25,453 nucleotides of DNA from JBKEDC01 sp047974225 (lineage in GTDB: Bacteria; Bacteroidota; Bacteroidia; Bacteroidales; Prolixibacteraceae). The position numbers were made by a program, and so were the translations under genes. Under the pieces are notes generated by a model. It had not been told where the DNA came from and did not search any database. It saw nothing but the letters and a program-made list of their open reading frames with translations. Where the stretch lies: the NCBI GenBank assembly GCA_047974225.1, contig JBKECD010000178.1, forward strand, positions 1 to 25,453. Reading direction: 5' to 3'. Positions 7,251-16,073 of this stretch are shown one piece after another. Numbering within the stretch: the first letter of the stretch is position 1; each line of letters begins with the position of its first letter.

Positions 7251-10211
7251 ATGAAATTTGAAGTTTTAAATAGAATGGCTAAGCTTAGGGGACAGCGTAT
7301 TTTCTCAGTGCTCTTGTTTGCACTGGCAGTTATGTTTGTGTCTGTGTCGTGCACCTCAGATAGCGTGTCGGGAGGTGATGCTCCTGTAGTCGCTATCGAA
7401 CTTTCGGATAGCAGCTTGGTTTTTGCGGTATCTGCCGAACCTAAGGTGGTGAAAGTAAAAACCGAAGCTGAGGAAATAGAAGTGTCGAGCACTCAGGATT
7501 GGTGCGTGGCGGAATATAATTCTTCAACAAAGCGAATCACAATTTCTTTGGAAGACAACTTGGCTCTTAATCTGCGTGAGGCTGTTGTGAAAGTATCTTC
7601 GGGGGGAACAACTGAAAGTATTGCTATCTCTCAGTTTGGTATTGAACCAAGCATGATTGTTGAAAGCGATACGATAGTTAGTGATTTCAAAGCGAAAACT
7701 TTGGCAATAGATATCTATTCCAATGTGGATTTGTCGGTAACAAGTAAGGTGTCGTGGATGACTCAGGCAGTAGAAACAAAGTCGGTAACGATTGATCCAG
7801 TAAAGTATAGTTTTAATATTCAATTGAATATTTTACCAGCTGAAACAGAACTCAGATCCGGACAGTTGATTTTTAGTCAAACGGAAGGTGAACTAAGCGA
7901 CACCATAACGGTGATGCAGCAGTTGTTAGCTGGTGATACTTACAGTCCAGAATCGGTTGATTCTTTTGAGCAAAGCGATCGTAAGCTGGAAAATATAATC
8001 TTGTCGGGTACTTTGAGTCCATCTGATTTATTTGCAAGTGGAAATGGAATTGAAAAAACCTATGATGGCAATACTTCGACAACCTATTTGGCTACTCCTG
8101 ATGATGGTCTGCTGACAGCGCGAGAAACAGTGTCTTTTGAATATGCATTGGATAGTTCTAGTTCGACTATTGTCAACTATTTGATGTTGTATTTTAGAAC
8201 CAATTTATCAGGAGTAATTAAGCATGCAACTGTTTGGGTGAAGACTGCGAGCAGTTCGGAATGGACGCAGGTGTCAGAGTTAGAAAATGCCTTGTCATAT
8301 GCTCCTTGTAAAGTTGCTTTTGATGCGCCAGTCCTTAATCCCACGGCACTCAAAATAGAAGTTACGGATACTTTCTATCCATTTGAAAACACAGGGAAAT
8401 ATCAAGTTTCTTTGGCTGAAGTGGAATTTTATGAGGCAAGGGGTATCAGCTCTTTGGCAAATGATCAAGTATATTTCACCGATGAAACATTCTCGGAGTT
8501 GGTCTCTGGGTTCTCCACATCCGATCTTTCGAAGATTGAGAATCCTTTCTTGCAAAATATGGCAGCCTATATGCTGGCTGGTGAATATGATTCGGAATTT
8601 CGGGTGCAGGAATATGAACCTTATCGTCCCCACAAAAGTGTGAAAGCGGAGTTGAAGAATATATTTTGCAACCTCTATGAAAATCCTACAGGAATTTATT
8701 TTAATGCAGGGGACGAGGCGGTAGTATTTGTAGAGAAAGATTTTCCAACGATGGTGAAATTGATTGTGAAAGATTTCTCAACGGAAGTGATAGAGGCTAG
8801 TCCATACAAGCAATATGATTTGCGCGAAGGTATGAATGTGATTAAAGTCACTGAAAAAGGAAATGCCTATGTTCGGTATTTTACCGATGCTTGGGAAAGC
8901 TCACCTAAAGTCAAACTGCATTTCGCTTCTGGGGGATTGAATGGTTATTTTGATGCCACGAAGCATACTAATGAAGACGGAGCAAGAATACTAGATAATG
9001 CCACAGGAGATTTTTTCGATGTCAAAGGAAAGTATATTCAATTTACTTTTCCTATTGAAGGATTTCGGATCAATGCTCGTGAACGTATGGCGGATTTGAT
9101 GGCAATCTATGATAGTATTATCAGTGCGCAATACGCCATGACAGGTCTGCATAAATACAATCGAGTGCCCAAGAACCATATGTTTGGTCGTATGGCATCC
9201 GATGAGTCGTTGAGCAACTATGGAGCGTATTCCGCAGCCGCTTTTGCCGATTCCTATGGCACATGTTATGGGGCTACGATGATTAAAAATGTGTTCACCA
9301 ATCCCGATCGAGTGCTTGAACGTTTGAGTATGCTTTCGCATGAATTTGGGCATGTCAATCAGGTGTCGCCTCAGTTTATGTGGGTCGGCATGCGTGAGGT
9401 GAGCAACAATATTCACCCTCGCTGGTCGTTGTATTGTGTGAATGGTGTTTCTAGTGCCATTGGTGCAAGTTCCTATAATGGCTATTTCACCACAGGTATA
9501 TTGGCAGGGCATGAATATGGCTTGCAGCAAACGACTGTGGATGCCTATGGCGCAAATTCGGATGGGCTATGGCAAGGTAATGGCACTATTTCTTTGATTC
9601 CGCTTTGGCAGTTGATGGTGTATTACCATATAGCTGGGGAAGGTAATTCTTGGAATAAACCCTATATCTATGCCGATATTTTTGAGGCTATTCGGAATAC
9701 TACAGCACCAATAAGTGATGGACAGTGCCAAGTAGATTTTGTGAAGCATGTCTGTGATGCTGCGGAGCAAGATTTGAGTGATTTCTTCTTGAAAAATGGC
9801 ATGCTGAAAGTCGTAAATAAGAAGTATTATGACGAGCAGGGGGTCAATCGGACGAAAACAATCACGCAAACGATGATTGATGAAGCATTGGAGCATATTA
9901 GTCAATATCCTAAGCCCGAAGGCGTGCTGCAATATATCAGCTTGCACAATTATGAAGCGTATAAAAACCGAGCTCAGGTGTCGGGAACTTTCAATACTGG
10001 TGTTACTGGAACAACAGAAAAGGTGATTTCGCACAGTGTGTGGAAAAATGCAGTGGTGTTTGAAACCTATGCAGGCGATGAAGTAACTGCAATCACGATG
10101 CTTGGCACAGGGGATTCAACTAATAGTTCGACCACGGTGCCCTATCCGAGTGGTTCGACCAAAATCATGGCGGTGAGCTATGATGGAACTCGAACCTTGG
10201 TGTGTGAATAG
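7251..10211 (+). CDS. M60-family (enhancin-like) zinc metallopeptidase lipoprotein with BACON domains
   Basis: This is a 986-aa surface lipoprotein (lipobox Cys34, VSVSC) that probably cuts O-glycosylated host proteins such as mucins. Domains in order: two BACON-like beta-sandwiches at about 45-230 (for example STQDWCVAEYNSSTKRITIS), and a discoidin/CBM32-like carbohydrate-binding region at about 250-395 (KTYDGNTSTTYLA to LAEVEFYE). The M60 domain starts near 460 (PTGIYFNAGDEAVVFVE). The zinc motif is intact: H697-E-F-G-H701, with the third ligand Glu716 lying 14 residues after the second His. This fits the family pattern HEXXH(8-28)E. The ATG at 7251 is used; an internal ATG at 7275 would also leave a signal peptide. 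BACON, CBM32 and M60 together resemble the known Bacteroides mucin glycopeptidases (BT4244 type). It is the only clear hydrolase in the operon. Confidence 0.93.
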   Translation: MKFEVLNRMAKLRGQRIFSVLLFALAVMFVSVSCTSDSVSGGDAPVVAIELSDSSLVFAVSAEPKVVKVKTEAEEIEVSSTQDWCVAEYNSSTKRITISLEDNLALNLREAVVKVSSGGTTESIAISQFGIEPSMIVESDTIVSDFKAKTLAIDIYSNVDLSVTSKVSWMTQAVETKSVTIDPVKYSFNIQLNILPAETELRSGQLIFSQTEGELSDTITVMQQLLAGDTYSPESVDSFEQSDRKLENIILSGTLSPSDLFASGNGIEKTYDGNTSTTYLATPDDGLLTARETVSFEYALDSSSSTIVNYLMLYFRTNLSGVIKHATVWVKTASSSEWTQVSELENALSYAPCKVAFDAPVLNPTALKIEVTDTFYPFENTGKYQVSLAEVEFYEARGISSLANDQVYFTDETFSELVSGFSTSDLSKIENPFLQNMAAYMLAGEYDSEFRVQEYEPYRPHKSVKAELKNIFCNLYENPTGIYFNAGDEAVVFVEKDFPTMVKLIVKDFSTEVIEASPYKQYDLREGMNVIKVTEKGNAYVRYFTDAWESSPKVKLHFASGGLNGYFDATKHTNEDGARILDNATGDFFDVKGKYIQFTFPIEGFRINARERMADLMAIYDSIISAQYAMTGLHKYNRVPKNHMFGRMASDESLSNYGAYSAAAFADSYGTCYGATMIKNVFTNPDRVLERLSMLSHEFGHVNQVSPQFMWVGMREVSNNIHPRWSLYCVNGVSSAIGASSYNGYFTTGILAGHEYGLQQTTVDAYGANSDGLWQGNGTISLIPLWQLMVYYHIAGEGNSWNKPYIYADIFEAIRNTTAPISDGQCQVDFVKHVCDAAEQDLSDFFLKNGMLKVVNKKYYDEQGVNRTKTITQTMIDEALEHISQYPKPEGVLQYISLHNYEAYKNRAQVSGTFNTGVTGTTEKVISHSVWKNAVVFETYAGDEVTAITMLGTGDSTNSSTTVPYPSGSTKIMAVSYDGTRTLVCE

Positions 10212-10268
10212 TGAGGCTTAAAATTATATATTTGCAAGAATAAAATAAAACGAGAAAAATATAAACAG

Positions 10269-11912
10269 ATGAAGAATAAACAAAAAACGCTAGTGCTAGT
10301 GGTGCTTTTCTTAGCACTGTTGCCAGGGCTACAAAGTTGTTATAAGGATTTGGGAAACTATGACTATGACACACTGCCCGATATTAAGATTTCAGAAATT
10401 CAAACCTATTATGGGGAGAAGCGTCTTTTTGAAGATACACTAGTTATTAATCCTGTTATTACTTATGGCGAAGAGGGAAATGAAAGTTTCACCGGTGAAT
10501 GGTTTCGGGTTACTAACGATACGATTTTCACTTCAATTACACAAACAATAGATTTGACCTATCCGATGAATATCAGTGGAAGCAATGTGTTGTTTTTTCG
10601 TGCTACTCATAAGGAAACAGGATTGATGCTGACCGCTCGAAGTCGTGTTTCGGTGGTTTCACAGATGGAGCGTGGTTTCTACATCTTGAAAGAAACGGCA
10701 GATGGAAATACCGATGTTGATGGTTTTACGCGCAACACCACCACAAAAGAATTAGATGAATATCCTAATTTGATTACCAAGAATTGTGGCAATCCATTAG
10801 AGGGTGCTCCTGTGAACATTGATTATTGGAACTGGCTGAATAGAACTGAAACAGGCTCTTCGGTTACCGTGGAATCGGTGCGGGCTATTCGTCCGATGAG
10901 TGAAAAGGAATTAGCTATTTTCGATATCAAAAGCTTTCTTTATCTTGGAGATTTGAACTCGATGCTCTATGATCCGCTACCAACAGAAAACTTAAAATTG
11001 GAACACTTGTCTAGCTGTACGCCTATCACAACCTTGATCTACAATGGAGGAAAAATACAGGCATTGAAAAATAAATCTGCTGCTGATGGTGGCATGTCGC
11101 GTTTCGCAGGTGAGGTTGTGGGGGACTATGAACTAGAGCCCATGGTGTGCGGAGGATTTAAAGGAGGTGATGGTGGAGCCTTGGTTTATGATAAGACTAC
11201 AAAATCAATTAAAGCTTTGGCAGCACCAACTTCATCTGTTTTGACCACTTTGCCCGATGTGGGACATTCGCTTTATCCTGAATATGAGGCACAAGTAGAA
11301 AGAAAGATCAATAATATTGATATGAATTTGAAGTATTGTGGAAAATATGATACCGGGGAGAAAGTGCCTCCTATGGGGATGGCTGAAGGCTATGGTGTAG
11401 CTCTCTTCTTATTTGAAAAAAACAACCAACCTGACTCCTTGTTTTTATATCATGTATCCATTCGCCCTTTAGCAGCGGGAATGTATCATAATATGGTTTC
11501 TTTATTTGAGGTGGATACGCTTAAGAATATCAACACCTTCAAAAAAGCTGATTTTTATGCCACGCATTTGTCGAAGCAGTATATGTATTATGCTAAAGAT
11601 AATAAAGTGTATTCTTATGATTATGCTCAAAAGGATATGCCATCAGCAGATTTGGGCTTTGACTATGGAGGAGAGGAAATCACGTATATGCGCCATGTCA
11701 AATGGACGTTGGAGGATGTGGCGGACTATAATTTTGACTGCTTAGTGGTGGGAACCTATAAGGATGGTAGATATAAATTGTATTTCCACAATCTCTCGGG
11801 GGTAACGCCGATGGATGGCACAAAAATGATATTGGAAGGAGAGGGCAAGGTGAAAAGCTTTGTGTATTCTTCCGCCACAAGTAATATTGGAGCTTTTTCG
11901 GTTTTCCAATAA
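10269..11912 (+). CDS. PKD-like family surface lipoprotein
   Basis: This 547-aa lipoprotein has a signal peptide and lipobox at Cys24 (LPGLQSC), followed by the YKDLGNYDYD start typical of the Bacteroidota 'PKD-like family lipoprotein' group. The N-terminal part (about 30-130) is a PKD/Ig-like beta-sandwich. The rest (GFYILKETADGNTDVDG, then YNGGKIQALKN, and YYAKDNKVYSYDYAQ) has repeated aromatic, Gly- and Asp-rich strands that could form a propeller-like fold; that reading is an inference. The family is routinely encoded in SusC/SusD loci with M60 or other proteases and is presumed to bind ligand. A TATATTTG sequence at 10227-10234 in the 57-bp gap fits a -7 element, but no -33 element is seen, so read-through from the operon is more likely. 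Confidence 0.85.
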   Translation: MKNKQKTLVLVVLFLALLPGLQSCYKDLGNYDYDTLPDIKISEIQTYYGEKRLFEDTLVINPVITYGEEGNESFTGEWFRVTNDTIFTSITQTIDLTYPMNISGSNVLFFRATHKETGLMLTARSRVSVVSQMERGFYILKETADGNTDVDGFTRNTTTKELDEYPNLITKNCGNPLEGAPVNIDYWNWLNRTETGSSVTVESVRAIRPMSEKELAIFDIKSFLYLGDLNSMLYDPLPTENLKLEHLSSCTPITTLIYNGGKIQALKNKSAADGGMSRFAGEVVGDYELEPMVCGGFKGGDGGALVYDKTTKSIKALAAPTSSVLTTLPDVGHSLYPEYEAQVERKINNIDMNLKYCGKYDTGEKVPPMGMAEGYGVALFLFEKNNQPDSLFLYHVSIRPLAAGMYHNMVSLFEVDTLKNINTFKKADFYATHLSKQYMYYAKDNKVYSYDYAQKDMPSADLGFDYGGEEITYMRHVKWTLEDVADYNFDCLVVGTYKDGRYKLYFHNLSGVTPMDGTKMILEGEGKVKSFVYSSATSNIGAFSVFQ

Positions 11913-11950
11913 TGAAAGAATAGAATCAAAAATAAGAAAAACTAGATATC

Positions 11951-14596
11951 ATGAAACATATAAAGAACATAGTCATTGGTTTGTTGCTATTGCTGACTGC
12001 ATCGTCTTGCGTCGAGACGCTCACAGATGCCTTTGCCAAGACGGGCATTTTGACCGTAGAAGAAGAAGTGATTCAAGTGAAATCGCCAGCAATCACCAAA
12101 ACATTTGAGGTGGAAAATATCACTACTTTCGATATTGACACCACGATGACTGAAAGCTGGTGTAAATTAATCGCCATTAAAGATTATGAAACATCGAACT
12201 TCGTTACTTGTTTTATTGAGGAAAATGCGGGAGTTGATACTCGCGAAACAACCTTTGACCTCACAAGTGGCAAGCAACGATTGACGATGACCGTGCGTCA
12301 GTTGGGAAGCACGCCAACAATTCTGCTTAGTAGAAAAGATATCAGCATTGGCTGCGATACCACAGCGCTTAGAATTACTGTGGTGAGCAATGTCGATTAT
12401 GAAATGATTAAATCCGATGATGCGTGGTTTTCCTACACCGAAGAAACAGACGCTGATGGTGTAAAACATTTGCTTATTCCGGTGAAACCAAACAAAGGAA
12501 GCTCACAGCGAGTGGGATATATCACCTTTGATTCCGATGTGGATGAGGCGGATAATCTGATGACCATCACGCAATCGAATAAGCGATTGACCTATGAAAC
12601 TGCCGGCTTAGATGGAGTGGGCGGTAATATTGAAATTCCTATTGTTTCAGCAACTTCATCAGGTGCTTATGGAGAAAATCGAATCCCAAAATCTTATGAT
12701 GGCGATGTGTTGTCTTACTTCCAATCAAAATGGGTAAACCCTCAAGATAGTTTGATAACTTTAGAATATACCTTGAATAGTTCGACAACTTTGAGTTATT
12801 TCCAATACACTCCTTATAGTGCTGATGAGCTAAAAGCATTCAAACAAGTGCAAGTGTTTGCCAAATCAAAAGGAGAAGCCGATTATACTTACATGAAAAC
12901 GGTGAAGTTTAGTGGAACAGCAACTCAAACGGTGAAACTAGAAGTGGAAAATCCCGTGTCGATAAAATTGCAAGTAGATAGTGTCATGGGGTCTCCTCTG
13001 CCAAAAGATAGTTTATCAACTACTGCTGAAGATAGAATCGTTTCGGCGGCTTGTGCTGAAATTGCATTCTACTCTACCGAGGCTCTTTATGATGCCATCT
13101 TCACAGGAGCTAGTTGTGCTGCGCTTCAGGAAGGTGTTACTATTGAGCAGATTTTGGCGATGGAAGATGAATACTATCGCGAGATTGCCTATCACTTGTA
13201 TTATAATACTTATGAAATGGATCGGGTGCGTTCCTATGAACCTTGCAATAGCATAAGCCAAGATATCTATTCGATGAAAGCAGGTCAGTATGGATTGCTC
13301 AGCAATGCCACAGGTATTTATGTGAAGAGTGGCGAGAAAATCGTAGTGCTGGCTGAGAATATCGAATCTAAGAATGTATATATTCGATTGATTAATCCTG
13401 CTGCTCCTGCGGAATACAGCACGTATCAAGTGGCTGACGGTATCATCTCGTTTACGATGAACTTTGCGGGGCATTTATATGTGGACTATCATACGGTTGA
13501 TGCTGCGGGCGAATCGGTGTCGATACATATCTCAGGTGGGGTGTGTAATGGGGTGTTTAGAAAGGGAGATACTTCCTTCAATAAAAATAAATCGGCTTCT
13601 GAATATATCGACTTGATGGGAGAGAAAGCTCACTTGTTGTATCGAAAAGTAGATTTATCGTCGAATGCTTCAACGCTAAATACGTTATTGGAGAAATACG
13701 ATCAGATTATCAGTTTGCAGCAGAAATTTACAGGTATCACCAAATATGAGGTGCAGGTCAAAAATAAACTTTCATTTATTGCGGTGGAAAACCCTACGCA
13801 CTATGTGAAGACTTACATTGAATTAGCGAATAATGAGATGGAGTATTTATGCACCGCTACTAAAATCACGGGTGAATATCTCTGGGAGCTTTCGCATAAG
13901 ATTGGCAAGGTGAACATCATTGCTCCGATGAATTATACAAGCCTTACCGAAACGATGCCAAACCTATATACGCTTTATGTGGAGGAACAACTAGGAGTCG
14001 CGTCTTCTTCATACTATCCACGAAGTGAGCTTTATGCAGATGGCTTTGCTAATATATTGGTACCTGAGGCGTCTTTGACCTCATTCAACGACACCTATAA
14101 CTTCAAAAATGAGCGCATCATGCCTTTCTGGCAATTATACCTATATGCAGCGATGGTGAAAAATGATGCGGAGTTTTATGCTGATTTGCATCATAAATTA
14201 CAAGATAAAACGGCTACATTGAATGCTTATTTGCCACAGGCTGCTTCAGAATTGTTGGCGGTTGATTTGTCGTCTTTCTTTACGTCTTGGGGATTTGGTG
14301 CTGTGGCGAAAGCTTCGGGATTCCCTCCTGCTCCTGCAGGATTGAAATACATCACGGAGGATAATGCTCTGATGTTTAAATATCCGAAAACTCCGGTGGC
14401 GGGTACTTACACTCGGGTGAGCAATGCGATTACTATTACAGGTTCGGAAAATATTGTGGCCTATGAGGTGCGACATAGTTATTATCCTACTCATATATCT
14501 TTGAGTGCGAAATTCTCAGTGGAAGAATGGAAAACGTCGATGGTGATTTGGGGTATTGGTGCCAATGGCGAAGAAGTGGTGATTAACGCGAAATAG
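11951..14596 (+). CDS. M60-like lipoprotein with a degenerate, probably inactive, catalytic site
   Basis: This 881-aa lipoprotein (Cys20, LLTASSC) is a divergent paralogue of the M60 protein encoded at 7251. It has the same layout: BACON-like domains (about 30-215, for example TESWCKLIAIKD and DDAWFSYTEE), a CBM32-like region (KSYDGDVLSYFQS to CAEIAFYST), and an M60-like domain (ATGIYVKSGEKIVVLAE). At the position of HEFGH it reads H649-K-I-G-K653 in an otherwise aligned context (LSHKIGKVN against LSHEFGHVN). The catalytic Glu and the second zinc His are therefore both Lys. A Glu at 667 corresponds to the third ligand, and downstream FWQLYLYAA and DLSSFF match LWQLMVYYH and DLSDFF of the active copy. 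The ORF is intact, so it was probably kept as a binding protein rather than being a decaying pseudogene. It is the last gene before a terminator. Confidence 0.88.
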   Translation: MKHIKNIVIGLLLLLTASSCVETLTDAFAKTGILTVEEEVIQVKSPAITKTFEVENITTFDIDTTMTESWCKLIAIKDYETSNFVTCFIEENAGVDTRETTFDLTSGKQRLTMTVRQLGSTPTILLSRKDISIGCDTTALRITVVSNVDYEMIKSDDAWFSYTEETDADGVKHLLIPVKPNKGSSQRVGYITFDSDVDEADNLMTITQSNKRLTYETAGLDGVGGNIEIPIVSATSSGAYGENRIPKSYDGDVLSYFQSKWVNPQDSLITLEYTLNSSTTLSYFQYTPYSADELKAFKQVQVFAKSKGEADYTYMKTVKFSGTATQTVKLEVENPVSIKLQVDSVMGSPLPKDSLSTTAEDRIVSAACAEIAFYSTEALYDAIFTGASCAALQEGVTIEQILAMEDEYYREIAYHLYYNTYEMDRVRSYEPCNSISQDIYSMKAGQYGLLSNATGIYVKSGEKIVVLAENIESKNVYIRLINPAAPAEYSTYQVADGIISFTMNFAGHLYVDYHTVDAAGESVSIHISGGVCNGVFRKGDTSFNKNKSASEYIDLMGEKAHLLYRKVDLSSNASTLNTLLEKYDQIISLQQKFTGITKYEVQVKNKLSFIAVENPTHYVKTYIELANNEMEYLCTATKITGEYLWELSHKIGKVNIIAPMNYTSLTETMPNLYTLYVEEQLGVASSSYYPRSELYADGFANILVPEASLTSFNDTYNFKNERIMPFWQLYLYAAMVKNDAEFYADLHHKLQDKTATLNAYLPQAASELLAVDLSSFFTSWGFGAVAKASGFPPAPAGLKYITEDNALMFKYPKTPVAGTYTRVSNAITITGSENIVAYEVRHSYYPTHISLSAKFSVEEWKTSMVIWGIGANGEEVVINAK

Positions 14597-14611
14597 ATTT
14601 AAATAACATCA

Positions 14612-14645
14612 AGTAATGAGGGTGAAAGCTCCTCATTGCTTTTTT
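14612..14645 (+). terminator. Rho-independent terminator after the SusC/D-M60 operon
   Basis: A 10-bp stem (AGTAATGAGG at 14612-14621 with CCTCATTGCT at 14631-14640, one T-G wobble) has a 9-base loop and runs into a T tract at 14640-14645. It begins 16 bases after the stop of the M60-like gene and ends 10 bases before the ATG of the first tlpA-like gene. This placement marks the operon end and argues against using the ATG at 14616, which lies inside the hairpin. Confidence 0.85.
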
Positions 14646-14654
14646 AAAACGGAT

Positions 14655-16058
14655 ATGATGAAACAATTTTTTATTGGATTAGTGTGCATGGCTCTTACGC
14701 TAGGAGCTTGGGCACAAGATGTAAACATTAAGGTTACAGGGGTTGAGAAAGACATGGTGATGGTAGCTCAATTCACCGACGATAAAGACCGTGCGGTTTT
14801 TATGCCTAAAAATGGGGCTACTGAAAATACGCTTAGCTTGAAAAAGATAAGCGAGCCGACAATTGTGATTGTGGGCTGCAACAAAAATGCCTACCTGATG
14901 TGGGCAAAGCCTGGTGATTCTTTTGAAGTGGATGGTGCAAACAAAAAGGTTAAAGGCGGAAATGACCAAATAAATAAATATTTGGAAGCGTGGAAGCAAA
15001 AATATGTATGGGATGGAGGGAATGTGCTGATGCAAAACAACTTTATGCAGACAGCTGCGCTAAGAGATTACCCCAAGGTTGATCCAGATGTGTATTTTGA
15101 AGCAGACTTTATTCCCAATTTCAAAAAAAGCGTACAAACGCAATTAGACGAATTGGCAAAACAAAATTTCAAGGATGAAGAATTTGTGCAGTTTTTTGAA
15201 GATTTTATTCAAATGACCTATCACTACACCTTGATTAGAATCCCCGGCGTGGTTGTTTTCCTCGGAAAAGAGGAAGCTCCGAAAGCTGTTCTAGAAGAGA
15301 TCGCTTCTTTTGAACTGACCAATCAGCAGAAATTTGTCAATAAGCACTTCAAAGATGAAATCATTAAAGGATATGTGAAAGCTTATGAGGATATGGGCAA
15401 GACTAACCCCACGGTGAAAGATTATATCTATCAAAAGGGGATGATCATTAAAGATGCGGAGTTGAGAGAATACTATGTGCTGAATGAGTTGAACAACTTG
15501 GTGCGCAAAAAGGAAACCATGTATGTGGATGAATTGTTTGAATCGGCGGAGCCGTTATTGCTTAGCGCTCAAGGAAAGGCGGAATATGAAAAACTGTATC
15601 AGAAAGTAGCGTCTAATCCTTATGATAGGAAAAAGGCGGTGCCAATGGAAGTTTATGATGGCGACGATAAACTCGTTACCCTTGATGATTTCAAAGGGAA
15701 ATATGTGCTCATTGACATGTGGGCGACTTGGTGTGGTCCTTGCAAGCAGATGACTCCTCACTTCATTGAGTTGGCGGAAAAATATAAGGGTAAAAACATT
15801 GCATTCTTGTCGCTGTCGGTTGATACAAAATCGGCTGAGAAAACATGGCGCAAGTATGTCGATGAACACTTTGCAGGAACAAACTGCATCACTGTGCGCA
15901 CCAAAACAGGCTTCGACAATAGCTTTGTGAAGCATTATGGGGTGAATGCCATCCCTCGTTTTATGCTGATTGACCCTCAAGGGGTGGTGTATTCGGCTAA
16001 ATTTTGGTTTCCTAGCGACCCTAGAGTAGTAACTCTTTTAGATGAACTATTAAAATAA
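14655..16058 (+). CDS. TlpA-family thioredoxin-fold protein (first copy)
   Basis: This periplasmic thiol-disulfide protein of about 467 aa has a cleavable signal peptide (MKQFFIGLVCMALTLGAWAQ). The N-terminal region (about 20-110) is a beta-rich DUF4369-like segment, and the middle about 200 residues are helical. The C-terminal thioredoxin/AhpC-TSA domain holds the redox motif W359-CGPC (Cys360, Cys363), the strand YVLIDMWATW and a cis-Pro region AIPRFMLIDPQG. WCGPC indicates a disulfide reductase-like role, probably keeping secreted proteins or heme-pathway partners reduced; the target is unknown. ATG 14655 or 14658 is preferred over the upstream ATG at 14616, which sits in the terminator. 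It has a paralogue immediately downstream, 15 bases after its stop. Confidence 0.92.
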   Translation: MMKQFFIGLVCMALTLGAWAQDVNIKVTGVEKDMVMVAQFTDDKDRAVFMPKNGATENTLSLKKISEPTIVIVGCNKNAYLMWAKPGDSFEVDGANKKVKGGNDQINKYLEAWKQKYVWDGGNVLMQNNFMQTAALRDYPKVDPDVYFEADFIPNFKKSVQTQLDELAKQNFKDEEFVQFFEDFIQMTYHYTLIRIPGVVVFLGKEEAPKAVLEEIASFELTNQQKFVNKHFKDEIIKGYVKAYEDMGKTNPTVKDYIYQKGMIIKDAELREYYVLNELNNLVRKKETMYVDELFESAEPLLLSAQGKAEYEKLYQKVASNPYDRKKAVPMEVYDGDDKLVTLDDFKGKYVLIDMWATWCGPCKQMTPHFIELAEKYKGKNIAFLSLSVDTKSAEKTWRKYVDEHFAGTNCITVRTKTGFDNSFVKHYGVNAIPRFMLIDPQGVVYSAKFWFPSDPRVVTLLDELLK

Positions 16059-16073
16059 TCAGATAAATAGAAT

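Noticed and set aside
8991..9530. 179-aa minus-strand ORF
   Set aside because: It is antisense to the M60 catalytic domain, whose motif and frame are clear; it is a shadow of the real gene.
10227..10234. Internal promoter before the PKD-like lipoprotein gene
   Set aside because: TATATTTG fits the -7 consensus but no -33 element is found at the right distance, and the match is common by chance in AT-rich gaps.
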